Source of the DNA: Umezawaea sp049997955
GTDB taxonomy: Bacteria > Actinomycetota > Actinomycetes > Mycobacteriales > Pseudonocardiaceae
NCBI GenBank assembly: GCA_049997955.1
Contig: JAEBDY010000027.1
Location: 1 to 64,000 of the forward strand
Reading direction: 5' to 3'
DNA length: 64,000 nt
A program made the translations under genes and the position numbers. Under the pieces are notes generated by a model that was not told the origin of the DNA, did no database searches, and was given only the letters and a program-made list of their open reading frames with translations. Of this stretch, positions 34,179-42,288 are shown piece by piece (the first letter of the stretch is position 1; each line of letters begins with the position of its first letter).

Positions 34179-35354
34179 ATGTTGCGCGTGGGGCTCTCCG
34201 GTGGAATCGGGTCGGGCAAGTCGACGGTCGCCAGGCGGCTGGCCGAGCACGGGGCCGTGCTGATCGACTCGGACAAGCTGGCCCGCGAGGTCGTGGAGCC
34301 GGGCACCGAGGGGCTGGCCCAGATCGTCGAGGCCTTCGGCGAGGACGTCCTGGACGAGCACGGCGCGTTGAACCGGGGTGCGCTGGCGGCGAAGGTCTTC
34401 ACCGACGACGCCGCCCGCAGGACGCTGAACGGCATCGTCCACCCCAAGGTCGGCGCGCGCACCGCCGAGCTGATCGCGGGAGCAGCGCCGGACGCGGTCG
34501 TCGTCCACGACGTCCCGCTGCTGGTCGAGAACGGCCTGGCCCCCGCGTACCACCTCGTCCTGATCGTCCACGCCGACCAGGACGAACGGATCCGCAGGCT
34601 GGTCGGGTCCCGCGGCATGGCCGAGCAGGACGCGCGCAACCGCATCGCCTCCCAGGCCGACGACGACCAGCGGCGCGCGGTGGCCGACGTGTGGCTGGAC
34701 AACTCCGGCACCCCCGACCTGGTCCTGGCGGCCGTGGACGAGCTGTGGGCCGACCGCCTGGTGCCGTACGAGGCGAACGTCCGCCTCCACCGCCGCGTCT
34801 CCGGCCGTCCCAAGGTCGTCCCCTACGACGAGACCTGGCCGTCGCAGGCCAAGCGGATCATCGACCGCGTCAGCCTCGCGACCGGTGGGCTGCGGGTGGA
34901 GCACATCGGCTCGACGGCCGTGCCGGGTCTGGCGGCCAAGGACGTGCTGGACCTGCAACTGGGCGTGCCGTCGCTGGAGGTGGCGGACGAGCTGGCCGAC
35001 CGGTTGGGCGACGCGGGGTTCCCGCTGGTGCGCAAGGTCGCCGAGGACGTGCCGAAGCCCGAGGGCGCGGACCAGGACCTGTGGCGCAAGCGGTTCCACG
35101 CGGGAGCGGACCCGCGCAGGCTGGTCAACCTGCACGTCCGGGTGGAGGGCGGCCCGGCGTGGGAGTGGGCGCTGAGGTTCCGCGAGTGGCTGCTGGCCAA
35201 CCCGGACGAGGTGGCGGACTACCAGGAGTTGAAGGTGGGGCTGTCGGCCGAGTTCGCGTCGGACGACACGTGGGACGGCTACGCGCTCGCCAAGGAGCCG
35301 TGGATGGCGGCGGCGTCCCAGCGGATGGGCTACAGCGGGGGCCAGACCTCGTAG
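34179..35354 (+). CDS. coaE: Dephospho-CoA kinase fused to a GrpB/UPF0157 domain
   Basis: Residues 1-200 form dephospho-CoA kinase, the last step of CoA synthesis: P-loop GLSGGIGSGKSTVARRL, LIDSDKLAREVVEPG, and VVVHDVPLLVENGLAPAYH. Residues about 210-385 form a GrpB (UPF0157) nucleotidyltransferase-fold domain (VPYDETWPSQAKRIIDRVSL, VEHIGSTAVPGLAAKDVLDLQ). The same fusion occurs in mycobacterial CoaE, where the second domain is reported to help solubility or function; its activity is unclear. ATG 34179. It overlaps the convergent DUF402-like gene by 25 bp. Confidence 0.94.
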   Translation: MLRVGLSGGIGSGKSTVARRLAEHGAVLIDSDKLAREVVEPGTEGLAQIVEAFGEDVLDEHGALNRGALAAKVFTDDAARRTLNGIVHPKVGARTAELIAGAAPDAVVVHDVPLLVENGLAPAYHLVLIVHADQDERIRRLVGSRGMAEQDARNRIASQADDDQRRAVADVWLDNSGTPDLVLAAVDELWADRLVPYEANVRLHRRVSGRPKVVPYDETWPSQAKRIIDRVSLATGGLRVEHIGSTAVPGLAAKDVLDLQLGVPSLEVADELADRLGDAGFPLVRKVAEDVPKPEGADQDLWRKRFHAGADPRRLVNLHVRVEGGPAWEWALRFREWLLANPDEVADYQELKVGLSAEFASDDTWDGYALAKEPWMAAASQRMGYSGGQTS

Positions 35355-35848
35355 AGGCCGCGGTGCATCAGCCACGACGTCATGTCGTGGCGGTGCAGGC
35401 TGATCTCCTCCAGCGTCCGGTGCACGGTCCGCAGCGCCAGGTCCGCGTCACCGGAGCGCAGCACGCGTCCCGCGACGGCGGCGGCGAACTCCTCGGAGCG
35501 CACGATCCGGGCGGTGGTGCCGCCGGGCACGGCGAGACCGAGCAGCAGGTCCGTGGTGCGCCACGACCGGCCTTCGCGCTCCACGCGGACCGCCGTGAGC
35601 ACGCTGGGCGCTCGGCGCGCGTGGCGTGACCGCGGGCGGTGGTGGGTGAGGCGAAGACCCAGTTCCGGGATCAACCACGTGACCTCGGAATCGGAGAACG
35701 GGTCCTCCGGTGTCGGGCACTCCATCCGCAGCCCCCACCGCTCGACCTCACACGTGGTGAGGTGTCGCGACATCCCGGAGGAGTAGCTGCGAACAGCGCT
35801 TATGGTGTCGACCGTGTCGACGAGCTGAGGTGTGATGACCGCTCCCAC
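35330..35848 (-). CDS. DUF402-like protein, shorter paralogue
   Basis: This protein of up to 172 residues resembles the neighbouring DUF402 protein across most of its length. SEVTWLIPELGLRLTHHR aligns with the neighbour's SHFESWLLPAHGLRVTRQ, and SWRTTDLLLGLAVPGGT ... ALRTVHRTLEEISLHRHDMTSWLMHRGL aligns with its C-terminal helices. Several charged residues of the beta-barrel core are replaced, so it may have lost enzymatic activity. DUF402 proteins (FomD-like) hydrolyse nucleotide phosphates in known cases. Start is uncertain: GTG 35848 (TACCCT 8 bp upstream, leaderless) or ATG 35773. The 3' end overlaps coaE. Confidence 0.65.
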   Translation of the reverse strand: MGAVITPQLVDTVDTISAVRSYSSGMSRHLTTCEVERWGLRMECPTPEDPFSDSEVTWLIPELGLRLTHHRPRSRHARRAPSVLTAVRVEREGRSWRTTDLLLGLAVPGGTTARIVRSEEFAAAVAGRVLRSGDADLALRTVHRTLEEISLHRHDMTSWLMHRGLYEVWPPL

Positions 35849-35932
35849 GCGACCCGAGGGTAGCCCTAAGTGTGCGGTTGGTAACCCTCCGGGTCGATTT
35901 GTTACATCACGGATTGGGGTATCAAAACACTG

Positions 35933-36478
35933 TCAGTACTCCCGGCGACGCCAGGTCGTGACAGCTCCCTGCGACGCCAGCCAGCGGACCGCGTCGAAGC
36001 CGTGCGCGGAGATGCCCGCGACCGCCCGGTAGGTCGTTTCCAGCGCCCACTGCGCGCGCGGGGCCTGCACCAGGCCCGCGGCCAGCGCGGCCAGCAGCTC
36101 GTCGGTGTCCAGCACGGTCACGCTGCGGCCGGTCCGCACGATCAGGTCCAGGTAGAGGTCGATCGTCTTCCACACCGTGCCGCTGGAGGTGATCTCGACG
36201 ACGTCCACGTACAGGTCGTAGTCGCGTTCGTGGCCGGGGTGCCACGACTGCCGGGTGACGCGCAGGCCGTGGGCGGGCAGCAGCCACGACTCGAAGTGCG
36301 ACAGCTGCGGGTGACCGGGCACCGGGCGGAACATGTACAGCCCGTGCGGGGTGGTCCGGTACTCCTCGACACCCCGCAGGTGCCCCTTGGGATCGGTGTT
36401 GCTCTTCGCGTCCAGGTCGAAGTACTCGATCTTGGGCGGATGGATGTGCGCCACGGGGGCGGCCTCCTGCGTGTGCAT
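35933..36478 (-). CDS. DUF402 (FomD-like) protein
   Basis: This 181-residue protein matches the DUF402 family found at this position in actinobacterial genomes: HPPKIEYFDLDAKSNTDPKG at the start, then GLRVTRQSWHPGHERDYDLYVDVVEI and VWKTIDLYLDLIVRTG. Family members with known function are cation-dependent nucleotide phosphatases. Catalytic residues would be the Asp and Glu of DYDLYVDVVEI and the Lys of WKTIDLYLD, inferred from the family. ATG at 36478, divergent from the DUF5685 gene. A paralogue lies directly downstream, so this is a tandem duplication. Confidence 0.82.
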   Translation of the reverse strand: MHTQEAAPVAHIHPPKIEYFDLDAKSNTDPKGHLRGVEEYRTTPHGLYMFRPVPGHPQLSHFESWLLPAHGLRVTRQSWHPGHERDYDLYVDVVEITSSGTVWKTIDLYLDLIVRTGRSVTVLDTDELLAALAAGLVQAPRAQWALETTYRAVAGISAHGFDAVRWLASQGAVTTWRRREY

Positions 36479-36552
36479 CCCGTTATCTTGCCGAGTCCAA
36501 CCGTCTGCCGATATTGCTACATTCGGTTGAATCCGCTGTCTAAGATCCGCGC

Positions 36553-37839
36553 ATGTTCGGGATCATCCGCCCCTGTCGCAACCGCCTTGGCCCTGAGTTG
36601 CGCGAGGCCTGGCTCGCCCACCTGTGCGGGCTCTGCCTCGCCCTGCGCGACGACCACGGCCAGCTCGCGCGGGTCGTGACCAACTACGACGGCCTGACGA
36701 TCTCGGCCATGGTCGAGGCCCAGTCGCCCGCCGGGACCGGCCGTCGGGCCGCGGGTCCGTGCGCCCTGCGGGGCATGCGGACGGCCGACGTGTCGCACGG
36801 TCGTGGCGCCCGGCTGGCCGCCACGGTCTCGCTCGTCCTCGCCTCGGCGAAGGTGCGCGACCACGTCGAGGACGAGGACGGCGTGTTCGCCCGCCGCGCC
36901 GCCAGGGGAGTGGGCCGCAAGGTCGCGTCGAAGTGGGCCGACCAGGCCGCCGAGACCGGAGCCGACCTCGGGTTCGACACGTCCGTGCTGGTCACGGCCG
37001 TGCGCAGGCAGGCGGAGGTCGAGTCGACCGCGGGACTGGGCAGCTCGGTGCTGCTGGTGACCGAGCCGACCGAGACCGCCACCGGCGAGGCGTTCGCCCA
37101 GACGGCCGTGCTCGCCGGACGGCCCGGCAACGTCGGGCCGCTGCGCGAGGTCGGCAGGCTGTTCGGCAGGCTCGCCCACCTCCTCGACGCCGTGGAGGAC
37201 GTCGACGCCGACTGCGAGTCCGGCTCGTGGAACCCGTTGACCGCCACCGGCACGGACCTCGCCGAGGCCCGTCGGCTCTGCGACGACGCCGCGCTCGGCA
37301 TCAAGCTCGCGCTGCGCGAGGCGACGTTCACCGACGACCGGCTGGTGCACGTGCTGTTCGTTCACGAGCTGAAGACGGCGATCGGGCGCACGTTCGGCGA
37401 CCCGCACGCCCACCAGCCGCCCCCGCCGCCCGGCTGGCGGCCCGAACCCGGCATGTACCCGCCGCCGGGACCCGGCCAGGAGAACACCTACGGCCAGTAC
37501 GCCCCGCCGCCCGTGCCGCCGCCCGGCGCACCCGGTGGCGGCACGCCGCCCGGCCCGCCCCCGCCGGGGAAGAAGGGCCGCAAGCAGCCCAAGGAGCCCG
37601 GTCCCGGCAGGTTCCTGTGGGCGTGGCCGAAGCTCGTCCGGCCACCGCACGGCCGCAACGCCGTCGCGGGCTGCCTCGCCGTGCTCTACCAGTGCGGCAC
37701 CTGCCAGTACTGCTGCCGCGACCCGTACCCCGGCCCGTGGAGCGGCAAGTGGCGCGAGGCGTGGTGCAACTGCGACTGCAACTGCGGCGACGCGTGCTGC
37801 TGCGACGGCGACTGCTGCGGGTGCGATTGCGGGTGCTGA
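36553..37839 (+). CDS. DUF5685-like protein with Cys-rich C-terminal tail
   Basis: This 428-residue protein begins MFGIIRPCRNRLGPELREAW, with Cys residues in PCRNR and HLCGLCLALRDDHGQ that could form a metal site. The helical core spans residues 1-285. A Pro/Gly-rich linker (residues about 285-350) leads to a C-terminal module with CQYCCRDPYPGPWSGKW. The last 25 residues consist almost only of Cys, Asp, Gly and Asn (12 or more Cys). The tail looks metallothionein-like; this is inference. Families with this start are annotated DUF5685 with unknown function. ATG 36553 lies 6 bp after TAAGAT (36541-36546), pointing to a leaderless mRNA. Confidence 0.78.
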   Translation: MFGIIRPCRNRLGPELREAWLAHLCGLCLALRDDHGQLARVVTNYDGLTISAMVEAQSPAGTGRRAAGPCALRGMRTADVSHGRGARLAATVSLVLASAKVRDHVEDEDGVFARRAARGVGRKVASKWADQAAETGADLGFDTSVLVTAVRRQAEVESTAGLGSSVLLVTEPTETATGEAFAQTAVLAGRPGNVGPLREVGRLFGRLAHLLDAVEDVDADCESGSWNPLTATGTDLAEARRLCDDAALGIKLALREATFTDDRLVHVLFVHELKTAIGRTFGDPHAHQPPPPPGWRPEPGMYPPPGPGQENTYGQYAPPPVPPPGAPGGGTPPGPPPPGKKGRKQPKEPGPGRFLWAWPKLVRPPHGRNAVAGCLAVLYQCGTCQYCCRDPYPGPWSGKWREAWCNCDCNCGDACCCDGDCCGCDCGC

Positions 37840-37896
37840 AGGCGCTCTGACCTGCTCCGATCAGAAATTGTCGGACCCCAGGCGTACCTTCGTGCT

Positions 37897-40065
37897 GTGG
37901 CATTCCCTACCGAGATCCCCGCTGAGGACGCGACCCCCAAGGCGCACTCGCAGTTCCGGCCCGTCGGCGACATCCCCCGCACCGACGGGCGGTTCCGCAT
38001 GGTCGCCGACTACGAGCCCGCGGGCGACCAACCCGCGGCGATCGCCGACCTGGAACGCCGCATCCGCCGCGGCGAGAAGGACGTCGTGCTGCTCGGCGCC
38101 ACCGGTACCGGCAAGTCGGCCACCACGGCGTGGCTGGTCGAGAAGGTGCAGCGCCCGACGCTGGTGATGGCGCCGAACAAGACGCTCGCCGCGCAGCTAG
38201 CCAACGAGCTGAAGGGCTTCTTCCCGGACAACGCGGTCGAGTACTTCGTCAGCTACTACGACTACTACCAGCCCGAGGCGTACATCCCGCAGACGGACAC
38301 GTACATCGAGAAGGACTCCTCGGTGAATGACGACGTCGAGCGGCTCCGCCACGCGGCGACGATGAGCCTGCTGACCAGGCGCGACGTGATCGTGGTCGCC
38401 TCGGTGTCGTGCATCTACGGCCTGGGCACCCCGCAGTCGTACCTGGACCGGTCCATCGAGCTGAGGGTCGGCGGCGAGGTCGACCGCGACCTGTTCCTGC
38501 GCGCGCTGGTCGACGTGCAGTACACCCGCAACGACATCGCGTTCGCGCGCGGCACGTTCCGCGTGCGGGGCGACACGGTGGAGATCATCCCCGCGTACGA
38601 GGAGCTGGCCATCCGGGTCGAGTTCTTCGGCGACGAGATCGACAAGCTGTACTACCTGCACCCGTTGACCGGCGACGTGGTCCGCGAGGTCGACGACCTG
38701 CGGATCTTCCCGGCCACGCACTACGTGGCGGGCGCGGAGCGCATGGAGCGGGCGATCGGCGACATCGAGCGCGAGCTGGAGGAGTCGCTGGCGAAGATGG
38801 AGCGCCAGGGCAAGCTGCTGGAGGCCCAGCGGCTGCGGATGCGCACCAGCTACGACCTGGAGATGATGCGCCAGGTCGGGTTCTGCAACGGCATCGAGAA
38901 CTACTCGCGCCACATCGACGACCGCCCGGCGGGCTCGGCCCCGGCGACGCTGATCGACTACTTCCCGGACGACTTCCTCCTGGTCGTGGACGAGTCGCAC
39001 GTGACGGTCCCGCAGATCGGCGGCATGTACGAGGGCGACGCGTCCCGCAAGCGCAACCTGGTGGAACACGGCTTCCGCCTGCCGAGCGCGCTGGACAACC
39101 GCCCGCTGAGGTGGGAGGAGTTCGCCGACCGCATCGGCCAGACCGTGTACCTGTCGGCCACGCCCGGCCCGTACGAGATCGGCCAGGCGGGTGGCGAGTT
39201 CGTCGAGCAGGTCATCCGGCCGACCGGCCTGATCGACCCCGAGGTCGTCGTCAAGCCCACCGAGGGCCAGATCGACGACCTGGTCCACGAGATCCGCGCC
39301 CGCGCCGAACGCGACGAGCGGGTCCTGGTCACCACCCTGACCAAGAAGATGTCCGAGGACCTCACGGACTACCTGCTGGAGCTCGGCATCCGGGTCCGCT
39401 ACCTCCACTCGGAGGTCGACACCCTCCGCCGCATCGAACTGCTCCGCCAGCTGCGCCTGGGCGACTACGACGTCCTCATCGGCATCAACCTGCTCAGGGA
39501 GGGCCTCGACCTCCCCGAGGTGTCGCTGGTGGCGATCCTGGACGCCGACAAGGAGGGCTTCCTCCGCTCCGGCACCAGCCTCATCCAGACCATCGGCCGC
39601 GCGGCCCGAAACGTCTCCGGCCAGGTCCACATGTACGCGGACCGCGTCACCGACTCGATGCGCCACGCCATCGACGAGACCAACCGCAGGCGCACCAAGC
39701 AGATCGCCTACAACACCGAACGCGGGCTCGACCCCCAGCCGCTCCGCAAGAAGATCACCGACATCCTCGAACAGGTCTACGCCGAGGCGGAGGACGCCAT
39801 CGAGGTGGGCGGCTCGGGCCGCAACTCCTCCCGCGGCAAGCGCTCCACCGGCGAGGCGGGCGGCGGCCGCAGTTCGGGCGTCCTCGCGGACAGGGACCGC
39901 TCCGGCATGGCCCGCTCCGAACTGGCGGACCTCGTCCAGCAGTTGACCGACCAGATGATGACCGCGGCGAGAGACCTCCAGTTCGAACTGGCGGGCCGTC
40001 TCCGGGACGAGATCCAGGACCTCAAGAAGGAACTGCGGGGCATGGACGCCGCCGGCGTCAAGTAA
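37897..40065 (+). CDS. uvrB: Excinuclease ABC subunit B
   Basis: This 722-residue UvrB is the damage-verification helicase of nucleotide excision repair. Walker A LLGATGTGKSATTAWLVEK, the beta-hairpin region YYDYYQPEAYIPQTDTYIEKD, Walker B LLVVDESHVTVPQ, motif V GINLLREGLDLPEVSLVAI and motif VI QTIGRAARN are all visible. The C-terminal UVR motif is DLQFELAGRLRDEIQDLKKEL. GTG start at 37897 lies 6 bp after TACCTT (leaderless). A hairpin terminator follows. Its position after rpsA-coaE-DUF402 matches the mycobacterial order. Confidence 0.97.
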   Translation: MAFPTEIPAEDATPKAHSQFRPVGDIPRTDGRFRMVADYEPAGDQPAAIADLERRIRRGEKDVVLLGATGTGKSATTAWLVEKVQRPTLVMAPNKTLAAQLANELKGFFPDNAVEYFVSYYDYYQPEAYIPQTDTYIEKDSSVNDDVERLRHAATMSLLTRRDVIVVASVSCIYGLGTPQSYLDRSIELRVGGEVDRDLFLRALVDVQYTRNDIAFARGTFRVRGDTVEIIPAYEELAIRVEFFGDEIDKLYYLHPLTGDVVREVDDLRIFPATHYVAGAERMERAIGDIERELEESLAKMERQGKLLEAQRLRMRTSYDLEMMRQVGFCNGIENYSRHIDDRPAGSAPATLIDYFPDDFLLVVDESHVTVPQIGGMYEGDASRKRNLVEHGFRLPSALDNRPLRWEEFADRIGQTVYLSATPGPYEIGQAGGEFVEQVIRPTGLIDPEVVVKPTEGQIDDLVHEIRARAERDERVLVTTLTKKMSEDLTDYLLELGIRVRYLHSEVDTLRRIELLRQLRLGDYDVLIGINLLREGLDLPEVSLVAILDADKEGFLRSGTSLIQTIGRAARNVSGQVHMYADRVTDSMRHAIDETNRRRTKQIAYNTERGLDPQPLRKKITDILEQVYAEAEDAIEVGGSGRNSSRGKRSTGEAGGGRSSGVLADRDRSGMARSELADLVQQLTDQMMTAARDLQFELAGRLRDEIQDLKKELRGMDAAGVK

Positions 40066-40100
40066 CCCCCCACACCTCCCGGCCAAGCCGGGACCAGGCT

Positions 40101-40140
40101 CAGCGCCCCGCGACTCACTTCCTCGTCTCGTGGGGCGCTG
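40101..40140 (+). terminator. uvrB terminator
   Basis: CAGCGCCCCGCGA (40101-40113) pairs with TCGTGGGGCGCTG (40128-40140), all 13 positions with one G-U pair, around a 14-nt loop, 36 bp past the stop. Confidence 0.75.
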
Positions 40141-40644
40141 TCCCCCTCCGTCCCGCCCGCCGTCCGCTCAGCGGTCGGTGGCGGTAGGACGATGCTCGTG
40201 CGCCGCCTCCCTCGCCCGTCGACGGAGGCCGCGCGGGCACTTGGCCGACCCGGATCTCGATCACGTGGAGATCACCACTCAGGTCAACCGCTTCTGCTCT
40301 CGGCCACGAAGCTCGACCCGACCCGTCCACCAAGGGGCCATCAGGCGCAATTGGCGTCACGGAATGCCTAGATGGGGCTTCGAGCCGCCGGAGATCGTGA
40401 ATGCGATTCCGCACGTGTGCCGAACGGGATCGCGCACGAACTCCGGCACAACCCCTCCACCAGCGATTCCCGCACCGGCTCGATTCGTCAGCGCACTCCC
40501 GTTACCGGTAGTAGTGGGAGTGCGATGTCTTCCTCGGATGGGTTTGGCGCAATCCGCCAAAGGTGAAGCGGCCGCCACCGTTTGACGCCGCAGGGACTAC
40601 GGTGGGTTCCGTCATTGACGCGGTCGACTCCGGAGGTACCTCGC
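40141..40644. other. Non-coding stretch before the vWA gene
   Basis: About 500 bp between the uvrB terminator and the vWA gene. No frame with good start, ribosome site and codon use was found. A short plus-strand stretch around 40366-40420 (PRWGFEPPEIVNAI) looks protein-like and could be a gene scrap. Promoter for the triad operon must lie at its right end. Confidence 0.5.
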
Positions 40645-41481
40645 GTGGCGTATTCAGCCGAGATCAGCAGGGTCAATCCGACCTGCTTCGTGTTCCTCGT
40701 GGACCAGTCCGCGTCCATGAACGACCTCATCGGGGGCGACAGCCCGCAGCGCAAGGCGGACGTGGTCGCGGACGCGATCAACCGGCTGCTGACCGAGCTG
40801 TCCGTCAAGTGCGCCAAGGAAGAGGGCGTGCGCGACTACTTCCACGTGGCCGTGATCGGGTACGGCAGTTCCGTCGGGTCGGCGTACGCGGGCACGCTGG
40901 CGGGCCGGGACCTGGTGCCGTTGAGCGAGGTCGCGGACAACCCGGCTCGGGTCGAGGAGCGGGTCAAGAAGGTGCCGGACGGGGCCGGTGGGCTGGTCGA
41001 GACGACCACCCGGTTCCCGGTGTGGATGGACCCGGTGGCGAACGCGGGCACGCCGATGGGGCGCGCGTTGCAGTACGCGGAGTCGCTGGTGTCGAAGTGG
41101 CTGGTGGACCACCCCGGCTGCTTCCCGCCGATCGTGCTGAACCTGACCGACGGCGAGGCGACCGACGGTGACCCGGACGCCGCCGCGGCCGGGATCCGGG
41201 CGCACGCCAGCGCGGACGGCGCGGCGCTGCTGTTCAACCTGCACGTGTCGGCCGGTGGCGCCGAGCCGGTGACGTTCCCCGACACCGAGGACTCGCTGCC
41301 GGACGCGTACGCGAAGACGCTGTTCGGCATGTCGAGCGTGCTCCCCACGGACATGCGGTCCTACGCCGCCACGCAGGGCTTCTCGGTCAGCGACGCGACG
41401 CGCGGGTTCGTCTATAACGCCGACATCGCGTCGATCGTGCAGTTCCTCGACATCGGTACTCGCGCCACCGACCTGCGCTGA
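40645..41481 (+). CDS. vWA-domain protein (TerY-like)
   Basis: This 278-residue single von Willebrand A domain has the complete metal site: DQSASM (DxSxS), Thr in TPMGRALQYA and Asp in LNLTDGEATDGD. It resembles TerY of the tellurite/stress system. GTG start at 40645 with GGAGGT at 40632-40637 is preferred over the frame start at 40582. It is the first gene of a three-gene operon with a PP2C phosphatase (5-bp gap) and a kinase-like protein (4-bp gap). The likely role is a metal-dependent scaffold or regulator for the kinase/phosphatase pair. Confidence 0.88.
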   Translation: MAYSAEISRVNPTCFVFLVDQSASMNDLIGGDSPQRKADVVADAINRLLTELSVKCAKEEGVRDYFHVAVIGYGSSVGSAYAGTLAGRDLVPLSEVADNPARVEERVKKVPDGAGGLVETTTRFPVWMDPVANAGTPMGRALQYAESLVSKWLVDHPGCFPPIVLNLTDGEATDGDPDAAAAGIRAHASADGAALLFNLHVSAGGAEPVTFPDTEDSLPDAYAKTLFGMSSVLPTDMRSYAATQGFSVSDATRGFVYNADIASIVQFLDIGTRATDLR

Positions 41482-41486
41482 CGCCG

Positions 41487-42284
41487 ATGTGGGCCTACGT
41501 CTCGACGCTGTCGGTGCCCAAGGACGGCGCCACAGCGGAGGAGTGCGAGGACGCGGCCGTCGTGGTGCCCGTGATCGCGTCGGACGAGCCGACGGACGGG
41601 CCCGTGTCGGTCGCGGTGGCGGACGGCGCGTCCGAGAGCCTGCTGGCGCGGCCGTGGGCTCGGCTGCTGGTGGACTCGACGGTGGAGGCCGTGCGGTCGA
41701 AGCCGGAGGTGCTGCACAGCGAGTCCGGGTTCGCCCGTGTCGTGCTGGGCGCGGTGGACGACTGGGACGTCTGGCTCGCGGCCTACATCGCGGCCCGCGA
41801 GGAGGACGACCGGCCGATCAAGTGGTACGAGCAGCCGGGGCTGGAGCGCGGCGCGTACGCGACGCTGCTCGCGTTCCACCTGACCGACGTCGGGATGTGG
41901 CACGCCGCCGCACTGGGGGACAGCTGCCTGTTCCAGGTGCGCGCGGACAGCATGGTGCGGGCGTTCCCGATCGACACGGCCGTCGCGCTCGGCACGTCGC
42001 CCGCGCTGCTCAACAGCCGCAACCGCGACGACGAGCTGATCGCGTCCAAGGCCGGTCTCGCCGGTGGCGACTACCAGGAGGGCGACCAGTTCTTCCTCGC
42101 CACGGACGCGCTCGCGCACTGGTTCCTGACCGAGGTCGAGCAGGACGACTGCCCGTGGGAGGTCCTGCGCGACCTCAGCGCCGCGGGCAGCGCCGAGGAC
42201 TTCGCGGAGTGGGTGGCCGCCGAGCGCGCGGGCGGCCGGATGAAGAACGACGACGTGACCCTCGTGCACGTCGACCTGGGGTAG
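41487..42284 (+). CDS. PP2C-type protein phosphatase
   Basis: This 265-residue phosphatase has the PP2C metal-ligand pattern: EECEDA near residue 21, VAVADGASES at 46, ALGDSCLFQV at about 147, FFLATDALAHWF and the final KNDDVTLVHV. It lacks membrane segments and extra domains, so it acts in the cytoplasm, most likely removing phosphates placed by the kinase encoded next. ATG 41487. This is the middle gene of the vWA-PP2C-kinase operon. Confidence 0.85.
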   Translation: MWAYVSTLSVPKDGATAEECEDAAVVVPVIASDEPTDGPVSVAVADGASESLLARPWARLLVDSTVEAVRSKPEVLHSESGFARVVLGAVDDWDVWLAAYIAAREEDDRPIKWYEQPGLERGAYATLLAFHLTDVGMWHAAALGDSCLFQVRADSMVRAFPIDTAVALGTSPALLNSRNRDDELIASKAGLAGGDYQEGDQFFLATDALAHWFLTEVEQDDCPWEVLRDLSAAGSAEDFAEWVAAERAGGRMKNDDVTLVHVDLG

Positions 42285-42288
42285 GGCT

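Noticed and set aside
40130..40585. 151-residue frame between uvrB and the vWA gene
   Set aside because: No start signal or family match. A short protein-like patch remains, so at most it is a gene scrap.
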